Assembly (NCBI RefSeq): GCF_005869845.1
Contig: NZ_VAWF01000002.1
Span: 310,001 to 374,000 of the forward strand
Origin: Fodinibius saliphilus
Lineage (GTDB): Bacteria; Bacteroidota; Rhodothermia; Balneolales; Balneolaceae
Direction of reading: 5' to 3'
DNA: 64,000 nt
The notes under the pieces are model-generated. The model was not told where the DNA came from and did not search any database. It saw only the letters and a program-made list of their open reading frames with translations. Positions 1 to 9,019 of this stretch are shown one piece after another; positions within the stretch are counted from its first letter, which is position 1, and each line of letters begins with the position of its first letter. A program made the translations under genes and the position numbers.

Positions 1-833
1 TGAATATCTGCTGCTGCTATCATTGCCAGCTTAGAACCGTCGGGGCTCCAGCTTATATCACCGAGCTTACCTTCATGGTCTACCTCAGTTAATACCTTTT
101 TCCCATGATGACCGGTAATCTTTACCTGCTGATGCATATAATAATCATCTACCAAAGGTGTAGGAGCCACTGCTATAGCTAATTTCTTACCATCGGGACT
201 CCATTGCATCTGGTAAATAGAACCCTCAATCTGTAATCGGTGAGGGTTGTGATCGTCTTTAGACAGGTTTGTAACAAAGCCTCGCCGCTGTTTTAGGTTT
301 TCTTCATACACTTCTGGTTGGTAGGGTAGTGATGATTCGGCAAACTCATTCGTGTCTGCGGCCATAAAAGCCAGATGGTTACCGTCCGAAGCCCATGAAT
401 AATCGGCAATAGAAGTTTTAAAAGAAAAAATCTTTTGGGCCTCTCCACCGTTCAATGGAATTTCATAAAGTGACGTTGTCTCAGAAGAAGAACGATTGCC
501 CAAAAACGTAATCGTTTCATGATTGGGGCGAAATGCAATATTACTTACACTCATTGTCGTCACATAGGGTAGTGAATTACCGGTAGTTAAATCCGCTAAA
601 TACAGATGGTAACTTGCAGGGTTATTCTTTTTGTGTGGATCAGCTTGTACGGCTACCGTATAAGCTGCCTTAACTCCCGATGGAGCAATTGCGATATCTG
701 AAACCTGCTCAACTTTGGCGACATCTTCAGGAGTAAGTCCCTCAAAAGAAGACTGTGCCTGCAAATCAGTTGGCCATATTAATGCAACAAAAATTAATAA
801 CAACAAAGAGTTATTTATCTGTTTTAAAGTCAT
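1..833 (-). CDS. S9-family (prolyl oligopeptidase-type) peptidase, N-terminal part, cut by window edge
   Basis: Reading leftward from an ATG at 833 the frame stays open to the window edge (277 codons), so only the N-terminal part is present. It begins with a hydrophobic signal peptide ending near Leu-Gln-Ala-Gln, then repeated beta-propeller blade motifs of the WSPDGK and SWSPDG type typical of TolB/WD40-like propellers. In S9 peptidases such a propeller precedes a C-terminal alpha/beta-hydrolase domain with a Ser-Asp-His triad; that part would lie left of the window. A TolB-type propeller protein without hydrolase is the alternative. Secreted, probably periplasmic. It is divergent from the ABC genes starting at 1089. 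Confidence 0.75.
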   Translation of the reverse strand, partial: MTLKQINNSLLLLIFVALIWPTDLQAQSSFEGLTPEDVAKVEQVSDIAIAPSGVKAAYTVAVQADPHKKNNPASYHLYLADLTTGNSLPYVTTMSVSNIAFRPNHETITFLGNRSSSETTSLYEIPLNGGEAQKIFSFKTSIADYSWASDGNHLAFMAADTNEFAESSLPYQPEVYEENLKQRRGFVTNLSKDDHNPHRLQIEGSIYQMQWSPDGKKLAIAVAPTPLVDDYYMHQQVKITGHHGKKVLTEVDHEGKLGDISWSPDGSKLAMIAAADI

Positions 834-1088
834 ACCTGTACCCATTTATTCACGGTTATAAAGTTTAAAAATTCTTTGATAGCCTCTTTCTTGTCCTTTG
901 ACAGAATAGCCTGATCTATTTAACCAGCTAAGATGTATTCGGACAATCTTGTCTCATTTGTGGAAAGTATAAAAAGTATTTATGCCAATCTATATTATTT
1001 AGAAATAGACCTGGAATAGTGGTACAGTATCTTTCGTATAATTATTTTTGTAAGCTATCCTCATCACATTTAGCATTACAAACTACTG
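834..1088. promoter_or_regulatory. Divergent intergenic region between S9 peptidase and fetAB-like genes
   Basis: A 255-bp AT-rich spacer between genes transcribed away from each other must carry promoters for both. I see no clear inverted repeat, Fur-like box or riboswitch in it, so no operator is named. Confidence 0.4.
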
Positions 1089-1712
1089 ATGGACACTTGG
1101 CAAAACGACATTTTTTTCCGAAATCTAACCTTCTCTTTTGGAGGAGAAATAGTTCTGAATAACCTTTCCTTTACAATAAACGCAGGAAGTCACACAGTGC
1201 TGAAAGGGGAATCGGGCTCAGGAAAAAGCACCATCCTTCAACTGTTATTGGGGTTCTATACCCCTGATAAAGGGAACATTACGCTTAATGGTGGTACCCT
1301 AAATCCCCAAGAAATAAGAAAACAAACCGCTTGGTTGCCCCAAGACTTGGACCTGGGCAGCAACAGCGTACTTAACGTGATGATGAAACCATTCGAATTC
1401 AGCTGCAATCATAATAAAACGAACTCCGAACAACACAGATTTCAAACCTTACACCGGTTGGGTCTGCCAGCTGATATTCTTGACCAAGCTTTTAGAACAC
1501 TTTCTACAGGACAACGCCAAAGGGTAGGGCTAGCTATCTGCCATTTACTTGATAAACCCATCCTTCTATTGGATGAACCGACCTCAGCTCTTGATAACAG
1601 CTCAAAACAAAAAGCAGCTAACTTATTACTATCCAACAGGGACAAAACTATAATATCAACCTCTCACGATCCTTTTTGGGTCGAAAAAGCGGATAACATC
1701 ATAGAAATTTAA
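1089..1712 (+). CDS. fetA: ABC transporter ATP-binding protein, FetA (YbbL)-like
   Basis: A single 207-residue ABC ATPase domain. Walker A GESGSGKST lies at residues 40-48, the signature is LSTGQRQR, and Walker B is ILLLDEPTSAL followed by a late switch His (STSHD). The gene ends 4 bp before a YbbM/FetB-family permease, the arrangement of the E. coli fetAB system, which exports iron and helps resist peroxide stress. Function here is inferred from this pairing; the metal is not readable from sequence. The ATPase is cytoplasmic and would act as a dimer on the permease. Length matches the family. Confidence 0.8.
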   Translation: MDTWQNDIFFRNLTFSFGGEIVLNNLSFTINAGSHTVLKGESGSGKSTILQLLLGFYTPDKGNITLNGGTLNPQEIRKQTAWLPQDLDLGSNSVLNVMMKPFEFSCNHNKTNSEQHRFQTLHRLGLPADILDQAFRTLSTGQRQRVGLAICHLLDKPILLLDEPTSALDNSSKQKAANLLLSNRDKTIISTSHDPFWVEKADNIIEI

Positions 1713-1716
1713 CCTT

Positions 1717-2508
1717 ATGGAGATTATAGATCTCAGCTGGCTGCAAATTGGTATTGGATTTCTGATTATGCTGATACCGGCCTATATACTCTGGAAATAT
1801 AAAACCGGCTTAAACAAGAAGTTGCTGATTGCCTGTTTACGTATGGTCCTTCAGCTCTTATTTGTAGGGTACTACCTGGAATATTTATTTGAGTACGATA
1901 ACCCCTGGATTAACTCTGCATGGATATTCATTATGGTGTTGGTGGCCGACTTTGCCACCATCGATCGCAGTGATCTCAAACGCAAAACTTCTACTTTGAT
2001 ACCGATATTCGGGGCTACGCTATTGGGAATTATTGTTATTGATTTATTTTTTCTTGAGATCGTAATACAACTACCCAAACTCTTAGCAGCCCAATACACT
2101 ATCCCTATTACGGGAATGGTTCTGGGGAACTGCCTGCGCAGTAATGTTATTGGGATTAACGCCTTTTATTACAGCCTGGCAGAACATAAAGAACGATACC
2201 AGTTTTATTTATCAACCGGTGCCCGACGGAATGAGGCCTTGAAACCCTTTATCAGTAAAGCTTTACAAAAATCGGCAAACCCAACTCTGGCTTCGATGGC
2301 AACGATTGGGCTCGTTTCTTTACCCGGCATGATGACAGGGCAAATCCTTAGTGGAAGTTCACCCCTCATTGCCATTAAATATCAAATAATGATAATGGTT
2401 GCCATCTTTTCGGGCACTATTTTATCTGTTTTTTTAGGAATACTATTTACCAACCAAATGGCATTCAAGGATACCGATATGCTAGATGAGTCGATTTTAA
2501 AAAGGTAG
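1717..2508 (+). CDS. fetB: ABC transporter permease, FetB (YbbM, UPF0014)-like
   Basis: This 263-residue protein has about seven hydrophobic segments and the UPF0014 landmarks: a central AQYTIPITGMVLGN stretch followed by a cytoplasmic STGARRNEA region and the SLPGMMTGQIL segment. It starts 4 bp after the ATPase stop, so the two are almost certainly co-transcribed. By analogy with E. coli FetAB it forms the membrane channel of a metal (iron) exporter. It is followed after 50 bp by an OmpR-type regulator on the same strand; that spacer has its own direct repeats, so the regulator probably has a separate promoter. Confidence 0.8.
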   Translation: MEIIDLSWLQIGIGFLIMLIPAYILWKYKTGLNKKLLIACLRMVLQLLFVGYYLEYLFEYDNPWINSAWIFIMVLVADFATIDRSDLKRKTSTLIPIFGATLLGIIVIDLFFLEIVIQLPKLLAAQYTIPITGMVLGNCLRSNVIGINAFYYSLAEHKERYQFYLSTGARRNEALKPFISKALQKSANPTLASMATIGLVSLPGMMTGQILSGSSPLIAIKYQIMIMVAIFSGTILSVFLGILFTNQMAFKDTDMLDESILKR

Positions 2509-2512
2509 CCAT

Positions 2513-2534
2513 ACTTTGCTTCAACTTTGCTTCA
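2513..2534 (+). promoter_or_regulatory. Perfect 11-bp tandem direct repeat, candidate OmpR-type operator
   Basis: The 11-mer ACTTTGCTTCA occurs twice back to back (2513-2523 and 2524-2534), 24 bp before the response regulator start. An 11-bp period (one helical turn) is the normal spacing of half-sites for OmpR/PhoB-family dimers. The same CTTCA phasing recurs before the outer-membrane protein gene at 4530-4549, so autoregulation by the adjacent regulator is likely but untested. Confidence 0.55.
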
Positions 2535-2558
2535 AAATCATTTGCTATATTTTGATCT

Positions 2559-3236
2559 ATGAAGCTACTGATTGTTGAAGATAATCAAGATTTACTACAG
2601 AATATACATACCTATTTAAAAAAAGAAGGGTATATCTGTGAATCTGCAAAAAACTATGAGCAGGCCTTTCATAAAGTAATGTCATACACCTATGATGTAG
2701 TGCTTATAGATATTATGATTCCCGGAGGATCGGGTCTACAGGTACTTCGTAAACTAAAGGCTGTCAACCCAGAAACAGGCACAATTATTATATCAGCAAA
2801 AAATGCCTTAGATGATAAGGTGGAGGGCCTAGAGCTGGGTGCCGATGACTATGTAACGAAACCTTTTCAGTTGCCCGAGCTACATGCTCGCATTAAAGCC
2901 ATTAACAGGCGTCAACAGCATAACGGGCGGCATGTTATTACCATGAACGAGCTTACCATCAACACCAAAACGATGGAGGTTACCGTTAACGATAATACCG
3001 CTGATTTAACCCCCAAAGAATATGAGCTACTTGTATACTTTACCGCAAACAAAAATCATGTGCTCTCTAAACAAACCATAGCCGAACATTTGTGGGGCGA
3101 CTATGTAGATCATCTGGATAACCTTGATTTTGTTTATCAACACATAAAAAACTTGCGCAAAAAGCTTAAAGCTGCCGGAGCAACTGATTACATAGAAAGT
3201 GTTTATGGAATTGGGTATAAATTTAACGTTTCCTAG
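2559..3236 (+). CDS. OmpR/PhoB-family response regulator
   Basis: A 225-residue two-domain regulator. The receiver has acidic residues E7/D8, phospho-acceptor D51 (VLIDIMIPGGSG), S79 and K101 (DDYVTKPF). The C-terminal winged helix (about 125-225) includes LTPKEYELLVYF and ends IESVYGIGYKF, as in OmpR/PhoB. The kinase gene starts 5 bp downstream, so they form one transcription unit. An 11-bp tandem repeat just upstream and a related repeat before the outer-membrane protein gene at 4617 are its most likely binding sites. The signal is unknown. Confidence 0.9.
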   Translation: MKLLIVEDNQDLLQNIHTYLKKEGYICESAKNYEQAFHKVMSYTYDVVLIDIMIPGGSGLQVLRKLKAVNPETGTIIISAKNALDDKVEGLELGADDYVTKPFQLPELHARIKAINRRQQHNGRHVITMNELTINTKTMEVTVNDNTADLTPKEYELLVYFTANKNHVLSKQTIAEHLWGDYVDHLDNLDFVYQHIKNLRKKLKAAGATDYIESVYGIGYKFNVS

Positions 3237-3241
3237 CTACT

Positions 3242-4513
3242 ATGAGACTCACATCAAAATTTGTTCTCATTTATTTAGTTGTAACCCTCGTAGTATTAGG
3301 GATTGGGGGATATGTATCCTATTTCATCATTAAAGGCGAAATTGACAAAGAACTTAAATGGCGTTTTCTGGATCGCGTAAATCGGGTCACCTACTTGTTG
3401 GAACACGGTCATGACTTCGTTACGGGAAATAGTAATACAGATAGTAGAAATCATAATCATTTATCCATAACACAACTTTCCTCCAATGTAGAGCCTGCTG
3501 TTCAAGTACGTGATACCATGGTATGGAACAGACGACTTCAACAGAAAGAACCCAACCTTAAATTAGTTGCTTTTAGAAACGTTAAAGGAGAGTCTTATCG
3601 TATTACCACCTATGGAGCCCTTGTAGAAACTGATGATATTACCGAAGCAGTGACCAAAATTCTTCTGTGGATTCTGGGAATGCAGATTATTGGGGCAATA
3701 GGGGTAGGATTTATAGCATCAAACAGACTTTTTAAACCCTTTCGCAAAACACTGGGACAAATAAAAAGCTTTTCTTTACACCAAAAAGAGCCTATCAAAG
3801 CTGAAAACACAAACGTAAAGGAGTTTAATGACCTTAATAGGTTTGTTGAGGAGATGACACATAAAGCCGTAGCAGATTACAAGAATTTGAAGGAGTTTGC
3901 TGAGAATGCCTCCCATGAACTGCAAACTCCTCTTTCGGTGGTGAAGGGAAAACTAGAATTACTTACAGAAACAGATCTCTCGCCCCAACAGTACCAGCTT
4001 GTTGAAGGAAGTCAACGATCTATTAAAAAACTTTCCAAACTTAGCGAATCGCTGGCCTTACTTACCAAGATTGAAAACTTTGAATTTACTGATCGAGATG
4101 CTGTTAATATGACACAGCTGATTGAAAATAGCACTCAAATGTTTGATGAGTTTATAGCTCTCAACGGTCTTACTGTAGAAGCTGACCTTCAAGACGATGT
4201 TGTAGTGCAAATCCACACTGTTTTAGCTGATATTCTTTGGACTAACCTTTTTCAAAATGCTATTAAACACAACATTGAAGGTGGGAAAATTCAGATTACG
4301 CTAACCAAAAAGAAACTAGTCATCTCCAATACAGGGCCGGAGCCCACAAAACCTACTCAAGAACTTTTCGAACGTTTTAAAAAAGCGGATAGCAATTCCA
4401 GTTCCATTGGGCTTGGTCTTTCTATCATTAAACGAATTGCAGATCAAAACAATTTTGATATCACTTACACCTACGAACACCAAAAACACATCATCAAGAT
4501 TAATTTTTCCTAA
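3242..4513 (+). CDS. Membrane sensor histidine kinase, partner of the OmpR-type regulator
   Basis: A 423-residue kinase with an N-terminal membrane helix (about 8-30), a periplasmic region of about 105 residues, a second helix (about 138-158) and a cytoplasmic kinase core. The phosphorylated histidine is H225 in the H-box ASHELQTPL. The ATPase domain has an N-box (NLFQNAIKHN) and G2 box (GLGLSII). The G1 box reads ISNTGPEP, with Asn where DxGxG kinases have Asp; this shortened type appears in kinases of this phylum, so I expect it to be active. The gene lies 5 bp after the regulator. The periplasmic domain is not one I recognise. Confidence 0.88.
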   Translation: MRLTSKFVLIYLVVTLVVLGIGGYVSYFIIKGEIDKELKWRFLDRVNRVTYLLEHGHDFVTGNSNTDSRNHNHLSITQLSSNVEPAVQVRDTMVWNRRLQQKEPNLKLVAFRNVKGESYRITTYGALVETDDITEAVTKILLWILGMQIIGAIGVGFIASNRLFKPFRKTLGQIKSFSLHQKEPIKAENTNVKEFNDLNRFVEEMTHKAVADYKNLKEFAENASHELQTPLSVVKGKLELLTETDLSPQQYQLVEGSQRSIKKLSKLSESLALLTKIENFEFTDRDAVNMTQLIENSTQMFDEFIALNGLTVEADLQDDVVVQIHTVLADILWTNLFQNAIKHNIEGGKIQITLTKKKLVISNTGPEPTKPTQELFERFKKADSNSSSIGLGLSIIKRIADQNNFDITYTYEHQKHIIKINFS

Positions 4514-4529
4514 ATCTAATATCTTCAAA

Positions 4530-4549
4530 GTTACTTCAGTTTTATTTCA
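4530..4549 (+). promoter_or_regulatory. Candidate OmpR-type box before the outer-membrane protein gene
   Basis: CTTCA at 4534-4538 and TTTCA at 4545-4549 are 11 bp apart. Aligned with the repeat at 2515-2534, 14 of 20 positions agree, and all mismatches but the first are transitions. It overlaps the left arm of a perfect 10-bp inverted repeat (TTACTTCAGT at 4531-4540, ACTGAAGTAA at 4583-4592). The box lies 67 bp before the start codon, a reasonable activator position. Confidence 0.5.
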
Positions 4550-4616
4550 GTGTTCACACAGATTTACTTTTTACGTTGAAACACTGAAGTAATTTCAACA
4601 CGTCTAAAGAAGTAAC

Positions 4617-7031
4617 ATGAAGAACCTCTATCTGGTACTGATATTTATATTTTGTTCATTTATCCCTTCTCTTTTTGCACAATCTTCTGAAGGAACAATT
4701 GCAGGTAAAGTCATTGATCAACAAGGACAGCCTTTAGCCAGCACATCTATTGCGGTCTATGATTCAACACAGTCGACTATACTTACGGGAGCTTCAAGTG
4801 ATGCAGATGGGGAGTTCAGCATTACTATAAAGCCGGGTAGCTATACTATTAAAATTTCATATATATCCTACAAACCAATTACTAAAAAAGTTGTAGTTAA
4901 CACCAGCCAAACTACGGAGTTGGACGATATTACAATGATGCCCACAGCCGAAAGCCTGGGTAATATTTTTGTGCGCGCCGATAAATCACAGATGCAGTTA
5001 AACTTCGACAAGCGCGTTTTTAATGTTGGTAAAGATATTACCAGCCTAGGGGGGTCGGCCGTTGAAGTTTTAAACAACGTTCCTTCTATAGCTACCGATA
5101 TTGATGGAAATATCAGCCTCAGAGGTAATGAATCTGTTCGCGTACTCATCAACGGTAAACCCTCAAGTATGGTCAGCGGTGATGTTGATGCTCTTCGCAG
5201 TATCCCGTCGACGATGATTAAAGAAGTAGAAATTATTACGAATCCCTCCTCAAAATATGCCGCTGAAGGCTCAGCAGGTATCATTAACATCATTCTGAAA
5301 AAAGAACAGGGACCGGGAATTAATGGAAGTCTGAATGCCGGTGTGGGGCTTCCAGAACAATATGAGGGATCTACAAACCTAAACTACCGGGTGAAAAATA
5401 TTAACTGGTTTATTGATATCGGGGCCGATTATCGATCTGAACCGGAATCCGGCAGCTCCTTCCAACGATATGCAGGACCTGATGCCGGTAACCCCGACAC
5501 GACCTATATGTATCGGGAAAAAACCGAAGCTACTGAATCGGAAATTGACGGTGACCTTCGGTTTGGAGCAGATATACATCTTTCAGACAGTGAAGTGTTA
5601 ACCGCCAGCACCTATCTAAACCTAGAAAAAGAAACCAATAACGAAGACATACGGTACACCGACTACAACTACCGTTTTGGTGCACAAGATGGTACAATCC
5701 AGCAACAGATTATCCGAGATAACGTGGAGGAACAACAGGGCCGCAACATTGACTTCAAACTAAATTACGAAAATAAAATTGACGGCAATGATCATACACT
5801 GGTTGCAGACGCAGGTTTGGATATCAGCCGTGAAGAGGCTGAGTCAGATATTGAGGAAACAGTTCAGCAAGGAAATGCAATTCCTCTTAAACAACGGGCA
5901 GAAGATACGGAAGAAGAAATGGATCTGCGTTTTAATGCTGAATACAAACGCCCACTTGGCAAGGATGGTAAACTCGAAGCCGGCGTCAGAACAGATACCG
6001 AGTGGATGGATAATAGTTATAGTGCAGCAACCCTGGTAAATAATAGTTGGCAAGAAGAACCGGCATATACCCAGAATTTTCTCTACACTGAAAACGTTAA
6101 TGCTGCTTTTTTAATTTTAGGGGGCGAATTTGGTTCACTTTCTGGCCAAGTTGGAATTCGCGCCGAAAACACCAACATCCGCACCGAAATCAAGGGAACA
6201 GGAAATGTAAATACTCAAAATTATATAGATATTTTCCCCAGTATATTTTTAAACTATTCATTTAATGAGCAACAGTCTATTCAGCTAAGTTACAGCCGCC
6301 GACTCAGTCGCCCTTGGTCGCGCTCCCTAATTCCATTTATTGATTTTGATGATCCACGGAGCCAGTATACAGGCAATCCAAACCTAAAACCTGAGTTTAG
6401 CAATTCATATGAAGCCGGCTATTTACACTATTGGGAAAGTGGATCTCTACTTACCAGCTTTTATTACAGGCACCGTACAGATGTCATCGAACGCATTACC
6501 GAACAGCGAAATGGGGTTCTATTTCGTTTTCCAATTAACTTTGCCACTGAAAAATCATGGGGCGTTGAGTTTTCTGCGGACCAAGAAATTGGCAGCAGCC
6601 TAAATCTCACTGCCAATGCCAACCTGTTTCGATCTAACACTGAGGGAACGTATGAAAACCAGATATTTAACAGCGAATCAGAAAATGTTAGAGGACGCAT
6701 GCGTTTACGCTGGGAAATCACTGACGGGTTGAATTACCAAGCCTCTATTCGGTATCGGGGACCCAGCGACACTCCTCAAGGTTCTCGAGAAGGGATGACG
6801 ATGATGGATACCGGTATTAGTTATGACCTGATGGAAGATAGAGCAAAAATATCGCTCAATGTCCGAGATGTATTTGATTCCCAAAACTACAATAATACTG
6901 TAACTACGAATGGTAATCCTGATACCGACTTCTATTCACATCGCGAATTTAGCTGGTCTTCACGCTCTTTCTCCCTAAACTTCCAATACTTTTTTGGGGA
7001 ACAACAAAAGAAAGACAAAGGCAGGAGATAG
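4617..7031 (+). CDS. Outer-membrane beta-barrel protein with carboxypeptidase-like domain (PF14905-type, TonB-dependent-receptor-like)
   Basis: An 804-residue secreted protein: signal peptide (cleavage near LFAQ), a CarboxypepD-regulatory-like Ig fold (about 25-110), a plug-like domain with LINGKPSSM and NPSSKYAAEGSAGIINI (about 130-225), then a long beta-rich barrel. The barrel resembles the OMP_b-brl_3 group, which is related to TonB-dependent receptors but shorter; I see no clear TonB box. It sits downstream of the two-component genes and shares a putative operator with them, so it may be the main target. The substrate is unknown. Confidence 0.82.
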   Translation: MKNLYLVLIFIFCSFIPSLFAQSSEGTIAGKVIDQQGQPLASTSIAVYDSTQSTILTGASSDADGEFSITIKPGSYTIKISYISYKPITKKVVVNTSQTTELDDITMMPTAESLGNIFVRADKSQMQLNFDKRVFNVGKDITSLGGSAVEVLNNVPSIATDIDGNISLRGNESVRVLINGKPSSMVSGDVDALRSIPSTMIKEVEIITNPSSKYAAEGSAGIINIILKKEQGPGINGSLNAGVGLPEQYEGSTNLNYRVKNINWFIDIGADYRSEPESGSSFQRYAGPDAGNPDTTYMYREKTEATESEIDGDLRFGADIHLSDSEVLTASTYLNLEKETNNEDIRYTDYNYRFGAQDGTIQQQIIRDNVEEQQGRNIDFKLNYENKIDGNDHTLVADAGLDISREEAESDIEETVQQGNAIPLKQRAEDTEEEMDLRFNAEYKRPLGKDGKLEAGVRTDTEWMDNSYSAATLVNNSWQEEPAYTQNFLYTENVNAAFLILGGEFGSLSGQVGIRAENTNIRTEIKGTGNVNTQNYIDIFPSIFLNYSFNEQQSIQLSYSRRLSRPWSRSLIPFIDFDDPRSQYTGNPNLKPEFSNSYEAGYLHYWESGSLLTSFYYRHRTDVIERITEQRNGVLFRFPINFATEKSWGVEFSADQEIGSSLNLTANANLFRSNTEGTYENQIFNSESENVRGRMRLRWEITDGLNYQASIRYRGPSDTPQGSREGMTMMDTGISYDLMEDRAKISLNVRDVFDSQNYNNTVTTNGNPDTDFYSHREFSWSSRSFSLNFQYFFGEQQKKDKGRR

Positions 7032-7072
7032 CAGCTAAGTATAACTGAACTATTTTACTATCATTGTTAAAA

Positions 7073-7106
7073 GACCGGGAGAATAGCCTGCTTGTCCCGG
7101 GCTTTT
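7073..7106 (+). terminator. Candidate intrinsic terminator after the barrel protein gene
   Basis: CCGGGA (7075-7080) pairs with TCCCGG (7095-7100), followed by GCTTTTT. The stem is only 6 bp with a 14-base loop, so strength is uncertain. It lies between convergent genes. Confidence 0.5.
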
Positions 7107-7127
7107 TAATTCAGGGTTCCCGAATTA

Positions 7128-8189
7128 TTAATCTTCTGCCGTATTAACGCTATCTTGGTACCGGTTTTTATTGGCGAACTTTACCAATGAAAGCATAATT
7201 GGCACTTCTATGAGCACACCCACAACTGTCGTCAATGCGGCCCCTGACTGTAAACCAAACAAGGCTATAGCTACTGCAACAGCAAGTTCGAAGAAATTAC
7301 TGGCTCCAATCATAGAGGCCGGGGCGCAAACTCGGTACGATAAATTTATCCAACGCCCCCCATACCATGCCAAACCAAAAATGATGTATGTTTGAATAGC
7401 CAGTGGAATCGCTATAAATACAATATCCATTGGTTGTGCTAAAATTCGTTCTCCCTGGTAAGCGAAAAGTAAAACCAACGTAATAAGCAAAGCAGAAATT
7501 GATAGCGGCTCAAACTTGGGTAAGAAAGTCTCTGTATACCACTCTTCTCCTTTTCTGTTCACTAACACTTTATGGGTCAAATAGCCGCCAACTAGCGGAA
7601 TTACCACGAAAGCAACCACCGAAACAATTAAGGTATTATAAGGAATCTGAATATCAGTAATCCCCAGCAACAAACTTACGATCGGAATAAATGCAATTAA
7701 AATTATCAGATCATTAACAGAAACCTGAACTAAAGTATAGTTGGGATCACCATCCGTTAGGTATGACCATACAAAAACCATGGCCGTGCAAGGGGCTGCA
7801 CCCAGTATAATAGCACCTGCAATATATTGATCCGCCAACTCAGGACTGAGCCAAGCTGAATATATCTGGTCAAAGAATAACCATGCAAAAAATGCCATTG
7901 AGAAGGGTTTAACTAACCAGTTAATGATTACCGTCCAGACTACCCCTTTGGGTGACTTTCCAATATTTGAAAGCGACGAAAAATCTATTTTTAGCATCAT
8001 GGGGTATATCATCAACCAAATTAAGATAGCTACCGGAATATTAACCTGGTAAAATGTTAAATCACTTAGCAACTCTATCTGATCACCCAAAATAGCACCA
8101 AGGCCGATGCCTATTGCTATGCACAATAGCACCCATACCGTTAAAAATCGTTCAAAAAAACTCATCGCACTGTTGTTATTTGATCCCAC
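7128..8189 (-). CDS. acr3: ACR3-family arsenite efflux permease
   Basis: A 353-residue protein with about ten membrane helices and ACR3/BASS-superfamily landmarks: LGAAPCTAMVFVWSYL with the conserved cysteine that binds arsenite in characterised ACR3 proteins, and GASNFFELAVAVAIALFG near the C-terminus. It exports As(III) across the inner membrane. It is the last gene of a leftward arsenic operon, 50 bp after the metallophosphoesterase. No arsA or arsC gene is present here, so arsenate reduction must be handled elsewhere. Confidence 0.92.
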   Translation of the reverse strand: MGSNNNSAMSFFERFLTVWVLLCIAIGIGLGAILGDQIELLSDLTFYQVNIPVAILIWLMIYPMMLKIDFSSLSNIGKSPKGVVWTVIINWLVKPFSMAFFAWLFFDQIYSAWLSPELADQYIAGAIILGAAPCTAMVFVWSYLTDGDPNYTLVQVSVNDLIILIAFIPIVSLLLGITDIQIPYNTLIVSVVAFVVIPLVGGYLTHKVLVNRKGEEWYTETFLPKFEPLSISALLITLVLLFAYQGERILAQPMDIVFIAIPLAIQTYIIFGLAWYGGRWINLSYRVCAPASMIGASNFFELAVAVAIALFGLQSGAALTTVVGVLIEVPIMLSLVKFANKNRYQDSVNTAED

Positions 8190-8239
8190 AGTATTCTTTT
8201 ATTGTAAATCTAAGTTGGTGTTATGTAAGAAAGGTGGCT

Positions 8240-9001
8240 TTAATAAGCATGCTGCAACATATCAGCAAATGCATTAGGCAACGCAGAATCTTTAATAGCT
8301 TTCATCGTCTTTTCTATCTCATACCCCACCCTTATAAAAGATACCGAAAACCAATCCGGCTTAGCACAGTCAACTGTTCCATCCCATTCCAACATTGTGT
8401 AACACGCCCTGGAATCACCATCCTTCGGCTTTCCCACGGACCCTATGTTTATAGCATGCTTAAAGGAATCACCATCTTCTATTACTTTATGAAATGGCTT
8501 GTGGGTATGTCCAAAGGCTAATAAACCAGCATTTGAACCTTCCATAATTCGCTTAAAACTTTTATCAGTACGATCTTCAAATAAGTATTCATTTATTTTC
8601 CGGGGACTTCCATGTACCATCAGCATTGAACATTGCTTGGGAGGGTAACCTATTTCCAAACGTATATGAGCAGGAAGGGTTTTTAAAAACGAACGGTTAT
8701 CTTCTGAAATTAACTCATTGGTTAATTTTATAGACTGTTGACCTCGTTCTTTATCTTTCTCTGTTTTATATGCACACCCACAATCATTACTGTTTAAGCC
8801 CACGCCATAATCGTAATTACCGGCAATAGTAGGTATTCGACAGCCTCTTATCTCAGCAATAACTTCATTCGGCCAGGGCGCATATCCAACTAAATCACCC
8901 AAACAATAAACCGCATCCGGGGCTCTTTTTTCTATATCGGATAGAACAGCCTCTAAAGCCGGCAAATTAGCATGGATATCACTCAATAATGCAATTTTCA
9001 T
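8240..9001 (-). CDS. Calcineurin-like metallophosphoesterase in the arsenic operon
   Basis: A 253-residue YfcE/COG0639-like phosphoesterase. The dimetal motifs are in order: SDIHAN (D-x-H), CLGDLVGYAP (GD), GNYD (the usual GNHD with His replaced by Tyr), MVHGSP and FGHTHKPF. It starts 18 bp after arsM and ends 50 bp before acr3, so it is embedded in the operon. Possible roles include hydrolysis of phosphodiesters or arsenylated metabolites, but the substrate cannot be read from sequence. A cyclic-nucleotide or Ap4A hydrolase are other possibilities. Confidence 0.85.
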   Translation of the reverse strand: MKIALLSDIHANLPALEAVLSDIEKRAPDAVYCLGDLVGYAPWPNEVIAEIRGCRIPTIAGNYDYGVGLNSNDCGCAYKTEKDKERGQQSIKLTNELISEDNRSFLKTLPAHIRLEIGYPPKQCSMLMVHGSPRKINEYLFEDRTDKSFKRIMEGSNAGLLAFGHTHKPFHKVIEDGDSFKHAINIGSVGKPKDGDSRACYTMLEWDGTVDCAKPDWFSVSFIRVGYEIEKTMKAIKDSALPNAFADMLQHAY

Positions 9002-9019
9002 AACAATAAGAGCAGTAGC

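Noticed and set aside
4400-4600. Second gene overlapping the kinase 3' end
   Set aside because: The overlapping short frames on both strands are shadows of the kinase gene and contain no independent motif.
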